Positions 9,528 to 18,063 of a stretch of 64,000 bases of DNA are shown piece after piece. The position numbers and the translations under genes were made by a program. Below the pieces are notes generated by a model, which saw nothing but the letters and a program-made list of their open reading frames with translations, was not told the origin of the DNA and did not search any database. The stretch is from Bacteroidales bacterium (GTDB lineage: Bacteria > Bacteroidota > Bacteroidia > Bacteroidales > WCHB1-69), in assembly GCA_024400635.1 (NCBI GenBank), contig JAKSMI010000001.1, positions 567,534 through 631,533 on the forward strand, written 5' to 3'. Position 1 is the stretch's first letter. Each line of letters starts with the position of its first letter.

Positions 9528-10088
9528 ATGGAAGAAATTGCAAAATTATTGGCACAAGCCAAGGAAAATATGAGTTCAGCGGTTGCCTTTTTTGAAAAAG
9601 AGCTGCAAAAAGTTCGTGCCGGCAAATCAAGTCCACAGATGTTGGAAGGACTGAAAGTTGACTATTACGGCAACCCCACACCCATCGAACAAGTTGGAAA
9701 TATCAGCACTCCAGACGCACGCCAAATCATCGTGCAGCCTTGGGAACGCAATATGCTGCAGCCCATCGAAAAAGCCATTCTGGCTGCCAATTTAGGCTTC
9801 ACTCCACAAAACAATGGCGAATTCATCCGCATTGTGGTTCCAACCCCCACGGAAGAACGCCGTAAAGAACTGGTAAAGAAAGCCAAACAGGATGCGGAAC
9901 AATTAAAAGTGACCATTCGCAACGTTCGCCGCACTGCCAATGACGCCGCTAAAAAACTGAAAGACAATGGCATTCCTGAAGATGCCGTCAAGAAATTGGA
10001 AACCGACATCCAAAAAGCCACTGACGAATTCATCGGCAAAGTTGACAAGATGATCGAAGCCAAGGAAAAAGAAATCATGACCGTTTAA
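9528..10088 (+). CDS. frr: Ribosome recycling factor
   Basis: A 186-residue RRF, the usual family length. With EF-G it splits post-termination ribosomes. Recognisable blocks are KVRAGKSSPQMLEGLKVDYYG, TPDARQIIVQPWE, and the conserved RRKELVKKAKQDAEQLKV with IRNVRRTAND. The neighbouring pyrH-frr pair is a common bacterial arrangement, here interrupted by the 2TM gene. Confidence 0.97.
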   Translation: MEEIAKLLAQAKENMSSAVAFFEKELQKVRAGKSSPQMLEGLKVDYYGNPTPIEQVGNISTPDARQIIVQPWERNMLQPIEKAILAANLGFTPQNNGEFIRIVVPTPTEERRKELVKKAKQDAEQLKVTIRNVRRTANDAAKKLKDNGIPEDAVKKLETDIQKATDEFIGKVDKMIEAKEKEIMTV

Positions 10089-10128
10089 TAAAATCATTTT
10101 ATAATCAATAACATCAAAATTTAAAATT

Positions 10129-10506
10129 ATGAATTTACCTGCAAATTTGAAGTATTCAGCCGACCACGAATGGTTGAGAATGGAAGGTGACATTGCTTAC
10201 GTTGGTATCACTGCTTTCGCTGCTAACGAATTGGGCGACATCGTTTTCTTGGATATCACCACTGTTGGTGAAACCTTGGACGCTAACGAAGTATTCGGTA
10301 CTGTTGAAGCTGTCAAGACTGTTTCTGACTTGATGCTGCCAGTTGGTGGTGAAATTCTCGAATTCAACGAAGCATTGAACGACAACCCAGGCACTATCAA
10401 CAATGATCCTTACAACGATGGTTGGATTATTAAAATCAAAATGACTAATCCCGCTGAAGCTAACGACTTGATGGATGCAGCCGCTTACCAAGCTCATATT
10501 GGCTAA
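10129..10506 (+). CDS. gcvH: Glycine cleavage system H protein
   Basis: A 125-residue lipoyl carrier protein that shuttles the aminomethyl group between the P, T and L proteins of glycine cleavage. The lipoylated lysine is K63 in VEAVKTVSDL. The family start (YSADHEWLRMEGD) and the glycine-rich end (INNDPYNDGWIIKIK) are present. No gcvP or gcvT is nearby. A strong terminator follows 29 bp after the stop. Confidence 0.96.
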   Translation: MNLPANLKYSADHEWLRMEGDIAYVGITAFAANELGDIVFLDITTVGETLDANEVFGTVEAVKTVSDLMLPVGGEILEFNEALNDNPGTINNDPYNDGWIIKIKMTNPAEANDLMDAAAYQAHIG

Positions 10507-10535
10507 GATTAAGGTTTTTAATAATAATTTTTTTG

Positions 10536-10570
10536 AAAAGCCACATTGTTGTACGACAAGGTGGCTTTTT
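10536..10570 (+). terminator. Rho-independent terminator after gcvH
   Basis: AAAAGCCAC (10536-10544) pairs with GTGGCTTTTT (10561-10570) and ends in a T run. It separates the pyrH-gcvH unit from the CoA-disulfide reductase gene. Confidence 0.85.
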
Positions 10571-10591
10571 CTATACTAAAGAAACATAAAA

Positions 10592-12259
10592 ATGAAATAC
10601 GTGATTGTAGGTGGCGTCGCAGGTGGGGCAACAGCCGCAGCCAGACTCCGGCGCCTTGATGAGGAATGCGAAATCATCCTTTTTGAAAAAGGCGACCATA
10701 TTTCTTACGCCAATTGTGGGCTTCCCTATTTTATCGGCGATGTCATCAGCGAAAAGAAATCTCTGCTGTTGCAAACGCCCATCAGCTTCGGGAACCGCTA
10801 CGATGTGGATGTCCGCGTCAAAAATGAAGTAGTGGATATCGACACCGAAAACAAGACCGTGAACGTCAAAAACCTACTCAATGGCAAAGAGTATCAGGAA
10901 AAGTTCGACAAGTTAATCTTGTCGCCAGGTGCGCAACCCATCATTCCGCCCCTCGTCGGCATCAAGTCGGAACGTATTTTCACCCTCCGAAATGTCAGCG
11001 ATACCGACCGCATCAAACTGCAAGCCGTCACACAATTCAATCAACTCAAAGAGGTGGTTGTCATCGGTGCTGGCTTTATCGGACTCGAAATGGTCGAAAA
11101 TCTGCACGCATTGGGCTACCATATTACAGTGATTGAAAAAGCCCGGCAGGTGATGCCAAATGTAGATTCGAGCATTGCTGCAGCAGTGCAAAAGGAACTG
11201 AAAAACCATAATGTCACACTTCTTCTGAACCACGAAGTCAAGTCTTTCGAAACCGAAGCAGACCGCATCCGAATTGATGTGGGCAAGGTTCAGAAAATCG
11301 AAGCCGACTTCGTCATTTTGAGCATTGGTGTAAAAGCAAATACAAAATTAGCCGAAGCCGCAGGCTTAGCCATCGGTCAGCACGGCATTCAAGTAAACGA
11401 ATACTTACAAACCTCAAATTCAGATATATACGCCTTAGGTGATGCCATCGAATTTCCTCATCCGCTGAGTGGTATTCCGTATTGCAATTTTCTGGCAGGG
11501 CCTGCCAACCGACAAGCGCGCATCTGTGCAGACAATCTCGTTTTGGAAAACAAAATAAAATACAACGGTTCCGTCGCCACTGCCATCGCCAAGATTTTCA
11601 ATCTCACGGTAGGATCTACGGGCCTATCGGAGCGCTACCTGCAACAACACAACATCGACTACCTGACATCCATCACACATCCTTTTTCTCACGCCACCTA
11701 TTATCCTGGTGCAAAACAGATGACCATCAAAATCAATTTTTCCCCTGAAAGCGGACAACTATTAGGAGCACAAGTTGTTGGAGAAGAAGGTGTTGACAAA
11801 CGACTTGATTTGTTAGCATCTGTAGTAAGCCGACAGGGAAACATTTTCGACCTCATCGACATAGAGCATGCTTACGCACCACCATATTCATCAGCCAAAG
11901 ACCCCGTGGCATACGCAGGTTATGTGGCTGAAAATATTCTGACAAAGCGTGTTGTGCCTATGCAATGGCATGAGTTGAAAGCAATTTTGGCACAAAACAA
12001 TTGGCAGGATGAGTACTTCCTTTTGGATGTGCGCTCGGCCATGGAGGTGAAAAACGGCATGATTGAAGGTGCGGTGAATTATCCTGTTGACGAACTGCGT
12101 GAATTTGTGGATGACATTCCGCAAGATAAGAAAATCATTGTGTATTGCGCGGTAGGTATGCGAGGTTATATTGCCAGCCGAATCTTGATGCAATCCGGCT
12201 TCAACCAAGTTTATAACCTCTCTGGCGGCTATAAGACCTACCAACTGATGAAGAACTGA
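10592..12259 (+). CDS. CoA-disulfide reductase / rhodanese fusion
   Basis: A 555-residue flavoprotein. Residues 1-440 form a pyridine-nucleotide-disulfide oxidoreductase: FAD Rossmann motif V-G-G-V-A-G-G-A at 6-13, single catalytic Cys42 in SYANCGLPYF, an NADH-binding GAGFIGLEM, and a C-terminal dimerisation domain. Residues 455-555 are a rhodanese domain with catalytic Cys519 in YCAVGMRG. This architecture is that of CoADR-RHD enzymes, which reduce CoA disulfides, persulfides or polysulfides with NAD(P)H. It is probably involved in redox or sulfur handling. It is a single-gene unit behind the gcvH terminator. Confidence 0.9.
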   Translation: MKYVIVGGVAGGATAAARLRRLDEECEIILFEKGDHISYANCGLPYFIGDVISEKKSLLLQTPISFGNRYDVDVRVKNEVVDIDTENKTVNVKNLLNGKEYQEKFDKLILSPGAQPIIPPLVGIKSERIFTLRNVSDTDRIKLQAVTQFNQLKEVVVIGAGFIGLEMVENLHALGYHITVIEKARQVMPNVDSSIAAAVQKELKNHNVTLLLNHEVKSFETEADRIRIDVGKVQKIEADFVILSIGVKANTKLAEAAGLAIGQHGIQVNEYLQTSNSDIYALGDAIEFPHPLSGIPYCNFLAGPANRQARICADNLVLENKIKYNGSVATAIAKIFNLTVGSTGLSERYLQQHNIDYLTSITHPFSHATYYPGAKQMTIKINFSPESGQLLGAQVVGEEGVDKRLDLLASVVSRQGNIFDLIDIEHAYAPPYSSAKDPVAYAGYVAENILTKRVVPMQWHELKAILAQNNWQDEYFLLDVRSAMEVKNGMIEGAVNYPVDELREFVDDIPQDKKIIVYCAVGMRGYIASRILMQSGFNQVYNLSGGYKTYQLMKN

Positions 12260-12355
12260 AAGTTGAAAACTGAAAATTAGGAATTCAACTTTTATGAACT
12301 TTGAATTCTATTTCAATTGGCACATTAGCACATTGATAATTAGCACATTAAAAAA

Positions 12356-13183
12356 ATGGCAACAATTACTACCGTCACCGATCTTTCCCTTCCCGAACTG
12401 GAAGTTTTCTCCATGCTCACCGAGGCTCAGATGCGTCGCAGCAAGGAGAGCACGAATGGCATTTTCTTGGCGGAAAGTCCCAAGGTGATAGAGATTGCCT
12501 TGGAGGCGGGTTGTAAGCCGTTAGCCATTCTTTCTGAAGAGAAAGTTGTTGAAAGACAAGGACGGACGATTTTGGAGCGTTGCCCTGATACCCCTGTATA
12601 TACAGCTGACAGTAAATTGCTTACGGAAATTACAGGTTATCATCTGACTAAAGGCATGATGTGTGCCATGAAGCGGCCTGCTGACCGGTACATGGAAGAG
12701 GTATGCCAGGATGCCCGTCGTGTGGTGGTGATGGAGGGTTTGACCAACGTGACCAACGAAGGGGCGATATTCAGGTCGGCGGCGGCTTTAGGCATGGATG
12801 CGGTGCTGCTGACACCAGAATGTTGCCATCCGCTCAACCGGCGTACAGTAAGAGTTAGTATGGGTACTGTGTTTCAGCTTCCGTGGGCATTTGTTGGCAA
12901 CAATCCCGAAGAATGGCCCGGTATTGGTATAGCGAAGTTGCATGCCATGGGGTTCAAGACAGCAGCTATGGCGTTAAGCGAGAATGCTGTCAGTTTGGAT
13001 GATTCTGCTTTGAAATCCGAAGAAAAACTGGCTATCATTATGGGAACGGAAGGCGATGACTTAACGGAAGAGACCATTGCTGCTTGTGACTATGTGGTGC
13101 GTATTCCTATGCGCCACGGTGTTGACTCGCTCAATGTGGCCGCCGCTGCCGCTGTGGCGTTCTGGGAGATGGGGAGTTTTTAA
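12356..13183 (+). CDS. SpoU-family (TrmH) RNA 2'-O-methyltransferase
   Basis: A 275-residue protein with an N-terminal substrate-binding part and a C-terminal SPOUT domain. SPOUT motifs are visible: TNVTNEGAIFRSAAALG (motif 1), AIIMGTEGDDL (motif 2) and IPMRHGVDSLNVAAAAAVAF (motif 3), which form the trefoil knot and SAM pocket. The target is rRNA or tRNA; it cannot be told which. The preceding 96 bp hold AT-rich sequence with repeated TTAGCACATT words and no clear promoter. The stop codon directly abuts the first of three 33-bp repeats. Confidence 0.9.
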   Translation: MATITTVTDLSLPELEVFSMLTEAQMRRSKESTNGIFLAESPKVIEIALEAGCKPLAILSEEKVVERQGRTILERCPDTPVYTADSKLLTEITGYHLTKGMMCAMKRPADRYMEEVCQDARRVVVMEGLTNVTNEGAIFRSAAALGMDAVLLTPECCHPLNRRTVRVSMGTVFQLPWAFVGNNPEEWPGIGIAKLHAMGFKTAAMALSENAVSLDDSALKSEEKLAIIMGTEGDDLTEETIAACDYVVRIPMRHGVDSLNVAAAAAVAFWEMGSF

Positions 13184-13185
13184 AA

Positions 13186-13268
13186 ATCTGCATTTCGTGC
13201 AAAATATACTCCAAAAAAATCTGCATTTCGTGCAAAATATACTCCAAAAAAATCTGCATTTCGTGCAA
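13186..13268 (+). repeat. Three 17-bp direct repeats at 33-bp period upstream of the DUF4143 ATPase gene
   Basis: The 17-mer ATCTGCATTTCGTGCAA occurs at 13186-13202, 13219-13235 and 13252-13268. The 16 bp between the first two copies are also the same, so the array is two and a half units of 33 bp, about three helical turns. The third copy runs into a TATATTTG promoter box. A fourth copy lies at 17332-17348 in front of a stub of the same gene. The placement suggests an operator or a mobile-gene boundary. Confidence 0.8.
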
Positions 13269-13274
13269 TTTTTG

Positions 13275-13282
13275 TATATTTG
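13275..13282 (+). promoter_or_regulatory. -7 box for the AAA ATPase gene
   Basis: TATATTTG followed by CAGCG, 26 bp before the start codon at 13309 and immediately after the third direct repeat. Confidence 0.6.
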
Positions 13283-13308
13283 CAGCGTCATTTTTTTGAT
13301 TTTAGAAG

Positions 13309-14658
13309 ATGAAACGCAAGATTTACAGTCAGTTACTTGAATGGAAACAACAAGAAAAAGGGAAAGTTGCCCTATTGATTGAGGGTGCACGGCGTGTGGG
13401 AAAGAGTTTTATCGTGGAGGAGTTCGCCAAAAAGGAATACCGTTCCTATATTTTGGTTGATTTTTCACACCTCAGCAACAACATGAAAGCTGTCTTCGAC
13501 AACTACCTGAATGAGACGGAGACGTTTTTGATGTTCTTGCAAAATGTGGCAGGAGTAAAGTTATATCCTCGCGAGTCGCTCATTGTTTTTGATGAGGTGC
13601 AGAAATACCCGTTAGCTCGGCAAGCCATCAAGCATCTGGTTGCTGACGGGCGGTATGACTACATAGAGACGGGCTCTTTGGTAAGTATCCACGAAAACAC
13701 AAAAGACATCTTGTTGCCTTCGGAAGAGCGTTCTCTTTTGATGTATCCGATGGATTTTGAGGAATTCCTATGGGCGATGGGTGATGAGATGACCATGCCA
13801 TTTTTGCGGCAGCGGCTGGCAGATAAGCAGATTGTAGGCCCTATGCATCATAAAATACTGACTCTTTTCCGCCAATATCTGATTGTGGGTGGAATGCCTC
13901 AGGCGGTGTTGGAGTTTTTGGCAACGCAGGATTTCCAGCAAGTCGATAAGGTAAAACGGGATATTCTTGCCCTTTATCGTCGGAGCATAGACAAGTATGC
14001 CAAAGGTTATAAGGAAAAGGTAAAGGCTGTGTTTGACCAGCTGCCTGGCGAATTGCAAAAGCATGAGAAAAGATTCCGTTTAGCGGATTTGTCTGCGGAC
14101 GCCCGCTTCCGTTCATACGAAAGTTCGTTTCTTTGGTTGCAGGATGCGATGATTACAAATATGTGTTATAGCGTTACAGAACCGCAGGTGGGAATGAGGT
14201 TGAAACGTGATGAACTGACGTTCAAATGCTATATGTCAGATACCGGTTTGCTCATATCCCATGCTTTCGACGAAAAGGTCATCCAAGGGGAGGAACTGTA
14301 CCAGAAACTCTTGCTCAACAAGTTGGAAATCAATGCTGGAATGTTGGTGGAAAACATTGTGGCACAAATGTTTGTGTCATCTGGACATAAACTGTATTTT
14401 TATAGCAAAAACACAAGGGAGGATGCGGATGACCGTATGGAGATTGATTTCCTGATTGAGAAACCCACCTTGACCAATGCCCATAATATTTGTCCTGTGG
14501 AAGTGAAATCGGGAAAGAATTACACCCTGTCTTCTCTGAAAAAATTCCGGAAAAAATTTGCGGAACAAACCGCCACACCTTACGTCATACACTATCAGGA
14601 TTACAAAGAGGAAGATGGCATTGTCTATCTGCCTATTTATATGGCCTCTTTGATTTGA
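13309..14658 (+). CDS. AAA ATPase with DUF4143 / nuclease-like C-terminus
   Basis: A 449-residue protein of the AAA_14-DUF4143 family, often found in many copies in anaerobic Bacteroidetes. Walker A is G-A-R-R-V-G-K-S at residues 26-33 and Walker B LIVFDEVQ at 91-98. Near residues 380-400 the block MEIDFLIE ... CPVEVKSGKN resembles the E-x-D / E-V-K core of PD-(D/E)XK nucleases. The cellular role is unknown; members are suspected of DNA-related or toxin-antitoxin-like functions. The gene sits behind three direct repeats and a truncated relative remains at 17332-17381. Confidence 0.85.
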   Translation: MKRKIYSQLLEWKQQEKGKVALLIEGARRVGKSFIVEEFAKKEYRSYILVDFSHLSNNMKAVFDNYLNETETFLMFLQNVAGVKLYPRESLIVFDEVQKYPLARQAIKHLVADGRYDYIETGSLVSIHENTKDILLPSEERSLLMYPMDFEEFLWAMGDEMTMPFLRQRLADKQIVGPMHHKILTLFRQYLIVGGMPQAVLEFLATQDFQQVDKVKRDILALYRRSIDKYAKGYKEKVKAVFDQLPGELQKHEKRFRLADLSADARFRSYESSFLWLQDAMITNMCYSVTEPQVGMRLKRDELTFKCYMSDTGLLISHAFDEKVIQGEELYQKLLLNKLEINAGMLVENIVAQMFVSSGHKLYFYSKNTREDADDRMEIDFLIEKPTLTNAHNICPVEVKSGKNYTLSSLKKFRKKFAEQTATPYVIHYQDYKEEDGIVYLPIYMASLI

Positions 14659-14695
14659 AAAACGGATGCATTATGCCACATGTCAAAATTTTCCC

Positions 14696-14703
14696 TATCT
14701 TTG
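14696..14703 (+). promoter_or_regulatory. -7 box for the surface-protein gene
   Basis: TATCTTTG followed by CC, about 75 bp before ATG 14778. Confidence 0.5.
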
Positions 14704-14995
14704 CCTTGTGTTCATGTGTGGAGACATTAAATGACATTTTTAGTGAATGTAACAAATAGTAAAATATTGGAAACAACATGATTATGAAAAAACTTCTATC
14801 ATTTTTGGCGGTAGTTTTGATAAGCACTGCCGCTTTCGCTCAAAGTGTAACCCTTACCTTCACCGCCAAGGATGCGGCCAACCAGTATGTACAACTCAAC
14901 CGTGTGGTCATCACCAACCTGACCAAGGGCTGGCAGGAGACCATCTATTGGCCCGACACCACCCTGATCATGCAGAATGGCACGGGCTTTCCGAC

Positions 14996-15023
14996 GTAGA
15001 GACGCGGTGCACCACGTCTCTAC
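14996..15023. repeat. 28-bp palindromic element, copy 1 (inside coding sequence)
   Basis: GTAGAGACG and CGTCTCTAC flank a GGTGCACC palindrome, with one mismatch (C/A) in the arms. In the downstream reading frame it reads V-E-T-R-C-T-T-S-L. It lies right at the frameshift. Confidence 0.85.
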
Positions 15024-15301
15024 AATTATCCCAAAACAATCCCAACCCCTTCACCGGCACCACCGAGGTGAACCTGATGGTGGCAACAGAAGGTACGGTG
15101 GCATTGGACATTGCCGACATCAACGGACGTATTGTTGTGGCGAATGATTATACGTTACAACCCGGTTCCCACCAATTTCGCATCACCCTGGCCACCGCTG
15201 GCACCTACGTGATGACCGCCCGCCAGAATGGACAGACCACCTCCATCAAAATGGTATGCAACGGCGGTACTGATGCCAACAAAATGGAATACATTGGTAC
15301 C

Positions 15302-15329
15302 GTAGAGACGCACGGCCGTGCGTCTCTAC
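15302..15329. repeat. 28-bp perfect palindromic element, copy 2 (inside coding sequence)
   Basis: GTAGAGACG CACGGCCGTG CGTCTCTAC is a perfect palindrome. It is read in the same frame as copy 1, as V-E-T-H-G-R-A-S-L, without breaking the protein. Confidence 0.9.
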
Positions 15330-17052
15330 AATCGCCTAAATCACAAAACGCCCCCAAATACACCACCAACAATCCTTTCACCTTCGGCGACCAGATGGAA
15401 TACGTGGGCTATGCCACCATTAATGGCAGCGAGGCGGAGAGCCAGCGCATCATGCAGGCTCAAGGCGCCTCGCAGACTTTCACCCTGCAGTTTACTGAAA
15501 CACAGACACAGGTGCAGCTGCCCACGGTTACCACCAATGCGGTGAGTAACATTACCCAATCTTCCGCCACAGTAGGTGGAGTAGTGACCTCCGACGGTGG
15601 AGAAACGGTGTTTGACAGAGGCATTTGCTACAGCACGACAACGATGCCCACGGTATCGAACAATTGCCTCCATATTGGACAAGGTACCGGTTCTTTCTCT
15701 GACAACCTTACGGGCTTAACCGCCAACACTACTTACTACGTGCGTGCCTACGCCATGAGCAGTGCGGGTACAGCGTACGGTAATGAGGTGAGTTTCACTA
15801 CTAATTCGGGTGGTCCTGCCATTACCGTTACCACCAATCCTGTCACTGACATATCTTATAACTCTGCTACTTGCGGAGGCAATGTTATATATAACGGAGA
15901 AGAAAATATTATAGAGCGTGGAGTGTGCTGGAACACCACTCCCAATCCCAATATCAACCATAATCATATAGCCTGTGGCAATGGCGTTGGGAATTTTACT
16001 AGGCAATTGACAGGGCTAACCCCCAATACCATATATTATGTGCGTGCCTATGCAACGAGCGTTTTTGGAACGGTTTACGGCAATGAGGTGAACTTTACCA
16101 CACTTCCAGAGGTGATGACAAGTGCTATTAGTAATGTTACTTCAAATTCTGCTATTTGTGGTGGTAACGTGACAGCCGCTGGCAGTGTCACAGTAACAAG
16201 CCGTGGTGTATGTTGGAGCACTTTGCAGAACCCAACGGTAAGCGATAGCCACACTACTGACGGTTCTGGCATGGGCAGTTTTACCAGCAATATAACAGGT
16301 TTGACTCCTGCAACCACCTATTATGTTCGTGCATACGCTACCAACAGTGCAGGCACAGCGTATGGTAATAAATTATATTTCACAACTCCAGGAGCCTATG
16401 ATGGCCAGCCTTGCCCAGGAGCTTCCACGGTGACTGATATTGACAATAATACCTACAATACGGTGCAAATAGGCAACCAGTGCTGGATGAAAGAGAACCT
16501 GCGCACCACCCGTTATTCCAATGGCACGAGTATTGGATCTTTGTATTATCCCAATAATGACCAATATAATGTTTCAAACTGTGGTTATCTCTATACCTGG
16601 TTTCAGGTGATGGGTAACTCATCCTCCAGCAGCGCCAATTCCAGTGGAGTACAGGGTATTTGTCCTATAGGCTGGCATGTGCCGAGTGATGCGGAGTGGA
16701 CACAGCTGACCAATTATGTGGAGAGCCAGTCTCAGTACCAATGCGGCATTTACAGTAGTAGCATTGCCAAGGCTTTGGCCTCCACTACGGGATGGAATAG
16801 TAGCACAAACAATTGTGCAGTAGGCAATAATTCCAGCACGAACAATGCGACTGGTTTCTCGGCCCTTCCCGCTGGCTACTACAGCGGCGTCTACTACTAC
16901 CATTTAGGCAACAACGCCTATTTCTGGAGTGCTACGGAGAACCTTGACGGCCTCGCATACTACCGCTATCTCGGCTACAACAGCGACAACGTGTACAGCT
17001 CCAACTACGTCAAGTACTACGGCTACTCAGTCCGTTGCGTTCGCGATTAGAG

Positions 17053-17111
17053 CAGACCGCACAAGCGCGGAGCGCAAAAGCGGTCTGTCAAGCAAACCCG
17101 CCGTAAGGCGG
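17053..17111. repeat. Two hairpins downstream of the surface-protein gene
   Basis: CAGACCGC (17053-17060) pairs with GCGGTCTG (17080-17087), and CCGCC pairs with GGCGG around a GTAA loop (17098-17111). Neither has a long T run on the plus strand, so termination is possible but not certain. Confidence 0.5.
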
Positions 17112-17130
17112 ACGAAAAAATCGGAATGGT

Positions 17131-17319
17131 ACAGATATGGAATCGCAATGCGATTCTTTGGAAATAATGCGATATTGTTAATCTACAGATATGGAATCTC
17201 TAACGAGATTCGGAGAAAGCGTATGCCGCGATTTCATAATCTCCATAGGAGATTCATGTCTGTAGCCCATGGAATGTCCCATCATTATAATAAAATCTTC
17301 GTAGAAGATTCATGTCTGT
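17131..17319. repeat. Cluster of four hairpins with shared flanking word, two in each orientation
   Basis: This fills the gene-free stretch 17051-17562. Hairpins lie at 17140-17156 (GAATCGCA/TGCGATTC), 17194-17211 (GAATCTC/GAGATTC), 17238-17254 (AATCTCC/GGAGATT) and 17294-17310 (AATCTTC/GAAGATT). The first two are preceded by ACAGATATGGAATC (17131, 17185). The last two are followed by GATTCATGTCTGT, close to its reverse complement. The units therefore point at each other. No protein is evident. Confidence 0.7.
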
Positions 17320-17331
17320 GTATTTCCAAAA

Positions 17332-17381
17332 ATCTGCATTTCGTGCAATATTTGTTTCATTATATGGCCTCACTGATTTGA
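17332..17381 (+). pseudogene. Stub of a second DUF4143 ATPase gene
   Basis: The 17-mer that precedes the intact ATPase gene (ATCTGCATTTCGTGCAA) recurs at 17332-17348. Within 20 bp it is followed by the last codons of that gene, ATGGCCTCACTGATTTGA (M-A-S-L-I-stop), where the intact copy has ATGGCCTCTTTGATTTGA. Similarity continues for about 20 bp past the stop. This looks like an internal deletion that removed nearly all of a second copy. Confidence 0.65.
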
Positions 17382-17472
17382 AAAAACGAATACGTTATTC
17401 CGTATATCAATAATTGAAATTTTAAAATACTGATATCGAAACAGATAGACAAATTTTGTATCAAAAACATTA

Positions 17473-17502
17473 CTTTTTGTAATTTATACTTGCTTTTTGT
17501 AA
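17473..17502. promoter_or_regulatory. Direct repeat CTTTTTGTAA x2, candidate operator
   Basis: CTTTTTGTAA occurs at 17473-17482 and 17493-17502, exactly 20 bp apart, just upstream of a TATTTTTG -7 box. It could be the binding site of the XRE regulator encoded in the same operon. This is inference only. Confidence 0.35.
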
Positions 17503-17512
17503 AGTTTTGTTG

Positions 17513-17520
17513 TATTTTTG
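17513..17520 (+). promoter_or_regulatory. -7 box for the membrane protein/XRE pair
   Basis: TATTTTTG followed by CAGCG, 42 bp before ATG 17563, with a TTG 20 bp upstream. Confidence 0.55.
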
Positions 17521-17562
17521 CAGCGACAAATTCATTAGTATTAACCCTAAAATTTTACAATT

Positions 17563-18063
17563 ATGAGAAACACAAGATTCTTATTGCCAAGTAAATTCAA
17601 AAAGGCAGGGTGGTGGATATTCGGCATCACCCTTGCATTGATTGTCGTTTATTTTGCTTTTGAGAGCAAATGCAGCTATAGCATTAATGACATCCGACAA
17701 CTCTTCGGAATGGAACGCCTAAGCAGCCATGGCATTGCTTTTCTTTCTTCTTCCTTTGGTCCAAACGACGACCTTCTGCTGACATTTATAGGCATTTTAC
17801 TTATTGTAGCCGGCATTTTCATCGGTTTTTCCCGAAACAAGGAGGATGACGAATTTATCGAGCAACTCCGGTATGAGTCGCTGATTCTGTCACTGTACAT
17901 CAACAGCGGAGTCGTGCTGTTTTGTCTGATTTTTGTATGGGGCTTTCCTTTCTTGTGGGTGATGACCATTAACATTTTCTCCATTCTTTATGTGTTCATT
18001 TTTTGTTTTTACCTTCGTTTGTACCTTAATAAACGTTCCTTGCGTCATGAAAAACAGGATTAA
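17563..18063 (+). CDS. Four-helix membrane protein of unknown function
   Basis: A 166-residue protein with four predicted membrane helices at about residues 16-32, 68-86, 104-124 and 128-147, and a basic C-terminus. I recognise no named family. It overlaps by 17 bp the start of an XRE-type regulator. That arrangement (small membrane protein plus a short Cro-like regulator) is recurrent in Bacteroidetes and Firmicutes and suggests a self-regulated membrane module. Function is unknown. Confidence 0.65.
   Translation: MRNTRFLLPSKFKKAGWWIFGITLALIVVYFAFESKCSYSINDIRQLFGMERLSSHGIAFLSSSFGPNDDLLLTFIGILLIVAGIFIGFSRNKEDDEFIEQLRYESLILSLYINSGVVLFCLIFVWGFPFLWVMTINIFSILYVFIFCFYLRLYLNKRSLRHEKQD

Larger units (their letters stand above)
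14778..17050 (+). pseudogene. Frameshifted secreted protein with FN3-like repeats and Fibrobacter major paralogous domain
   Basis: Frame one begins MIMKKLLSFLAVVLISTAAF-AQ, a signal peptide, and stops at 14999. The protein resumes in another frame (SDVETRCTTSLQLSQ, then NNPNPFTGTTEVNL). A 1-nt loss, or an equivalent shift, lies between about 14980 and 14996. The rest runs uninterrupted to 17050. It holds a T9SS-sorting-like beta module (residues NPNPF...SIKMVCNG), three repeats of about 90 aa ending YYVRAYA-S-AGTAYGNEV-FTT, and a C-terminal Fib_succ_major domain (NQCWMKENLRTTRYSNGT, ICPIGWHVPSDAEW, ending YSVRCVRD). Two palindromic elements sit in the coding frame. It may be inactivated, or the shift may be a sequencing error. 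Confidence 0.75.

Noticed and set aside
13186..13268. Possible second CRISPR array
   Set aside because: Only three units, and the 16 bp between repeats are themselves repeated, so there are no unique spacers.
13061..13390. Minus-strand ORF with repeated CTKCRFFWSIF peptide
   Set aside because: It is a translation of the three 33-bp direct repeats and runs against two real genes.
16929..17381. 150-aa ORF overlapping the surface-protein gene end
   Set aside because: It is out of frame with the real gene and crosses hairpins; only its last codons matter, as the ATPase stub.
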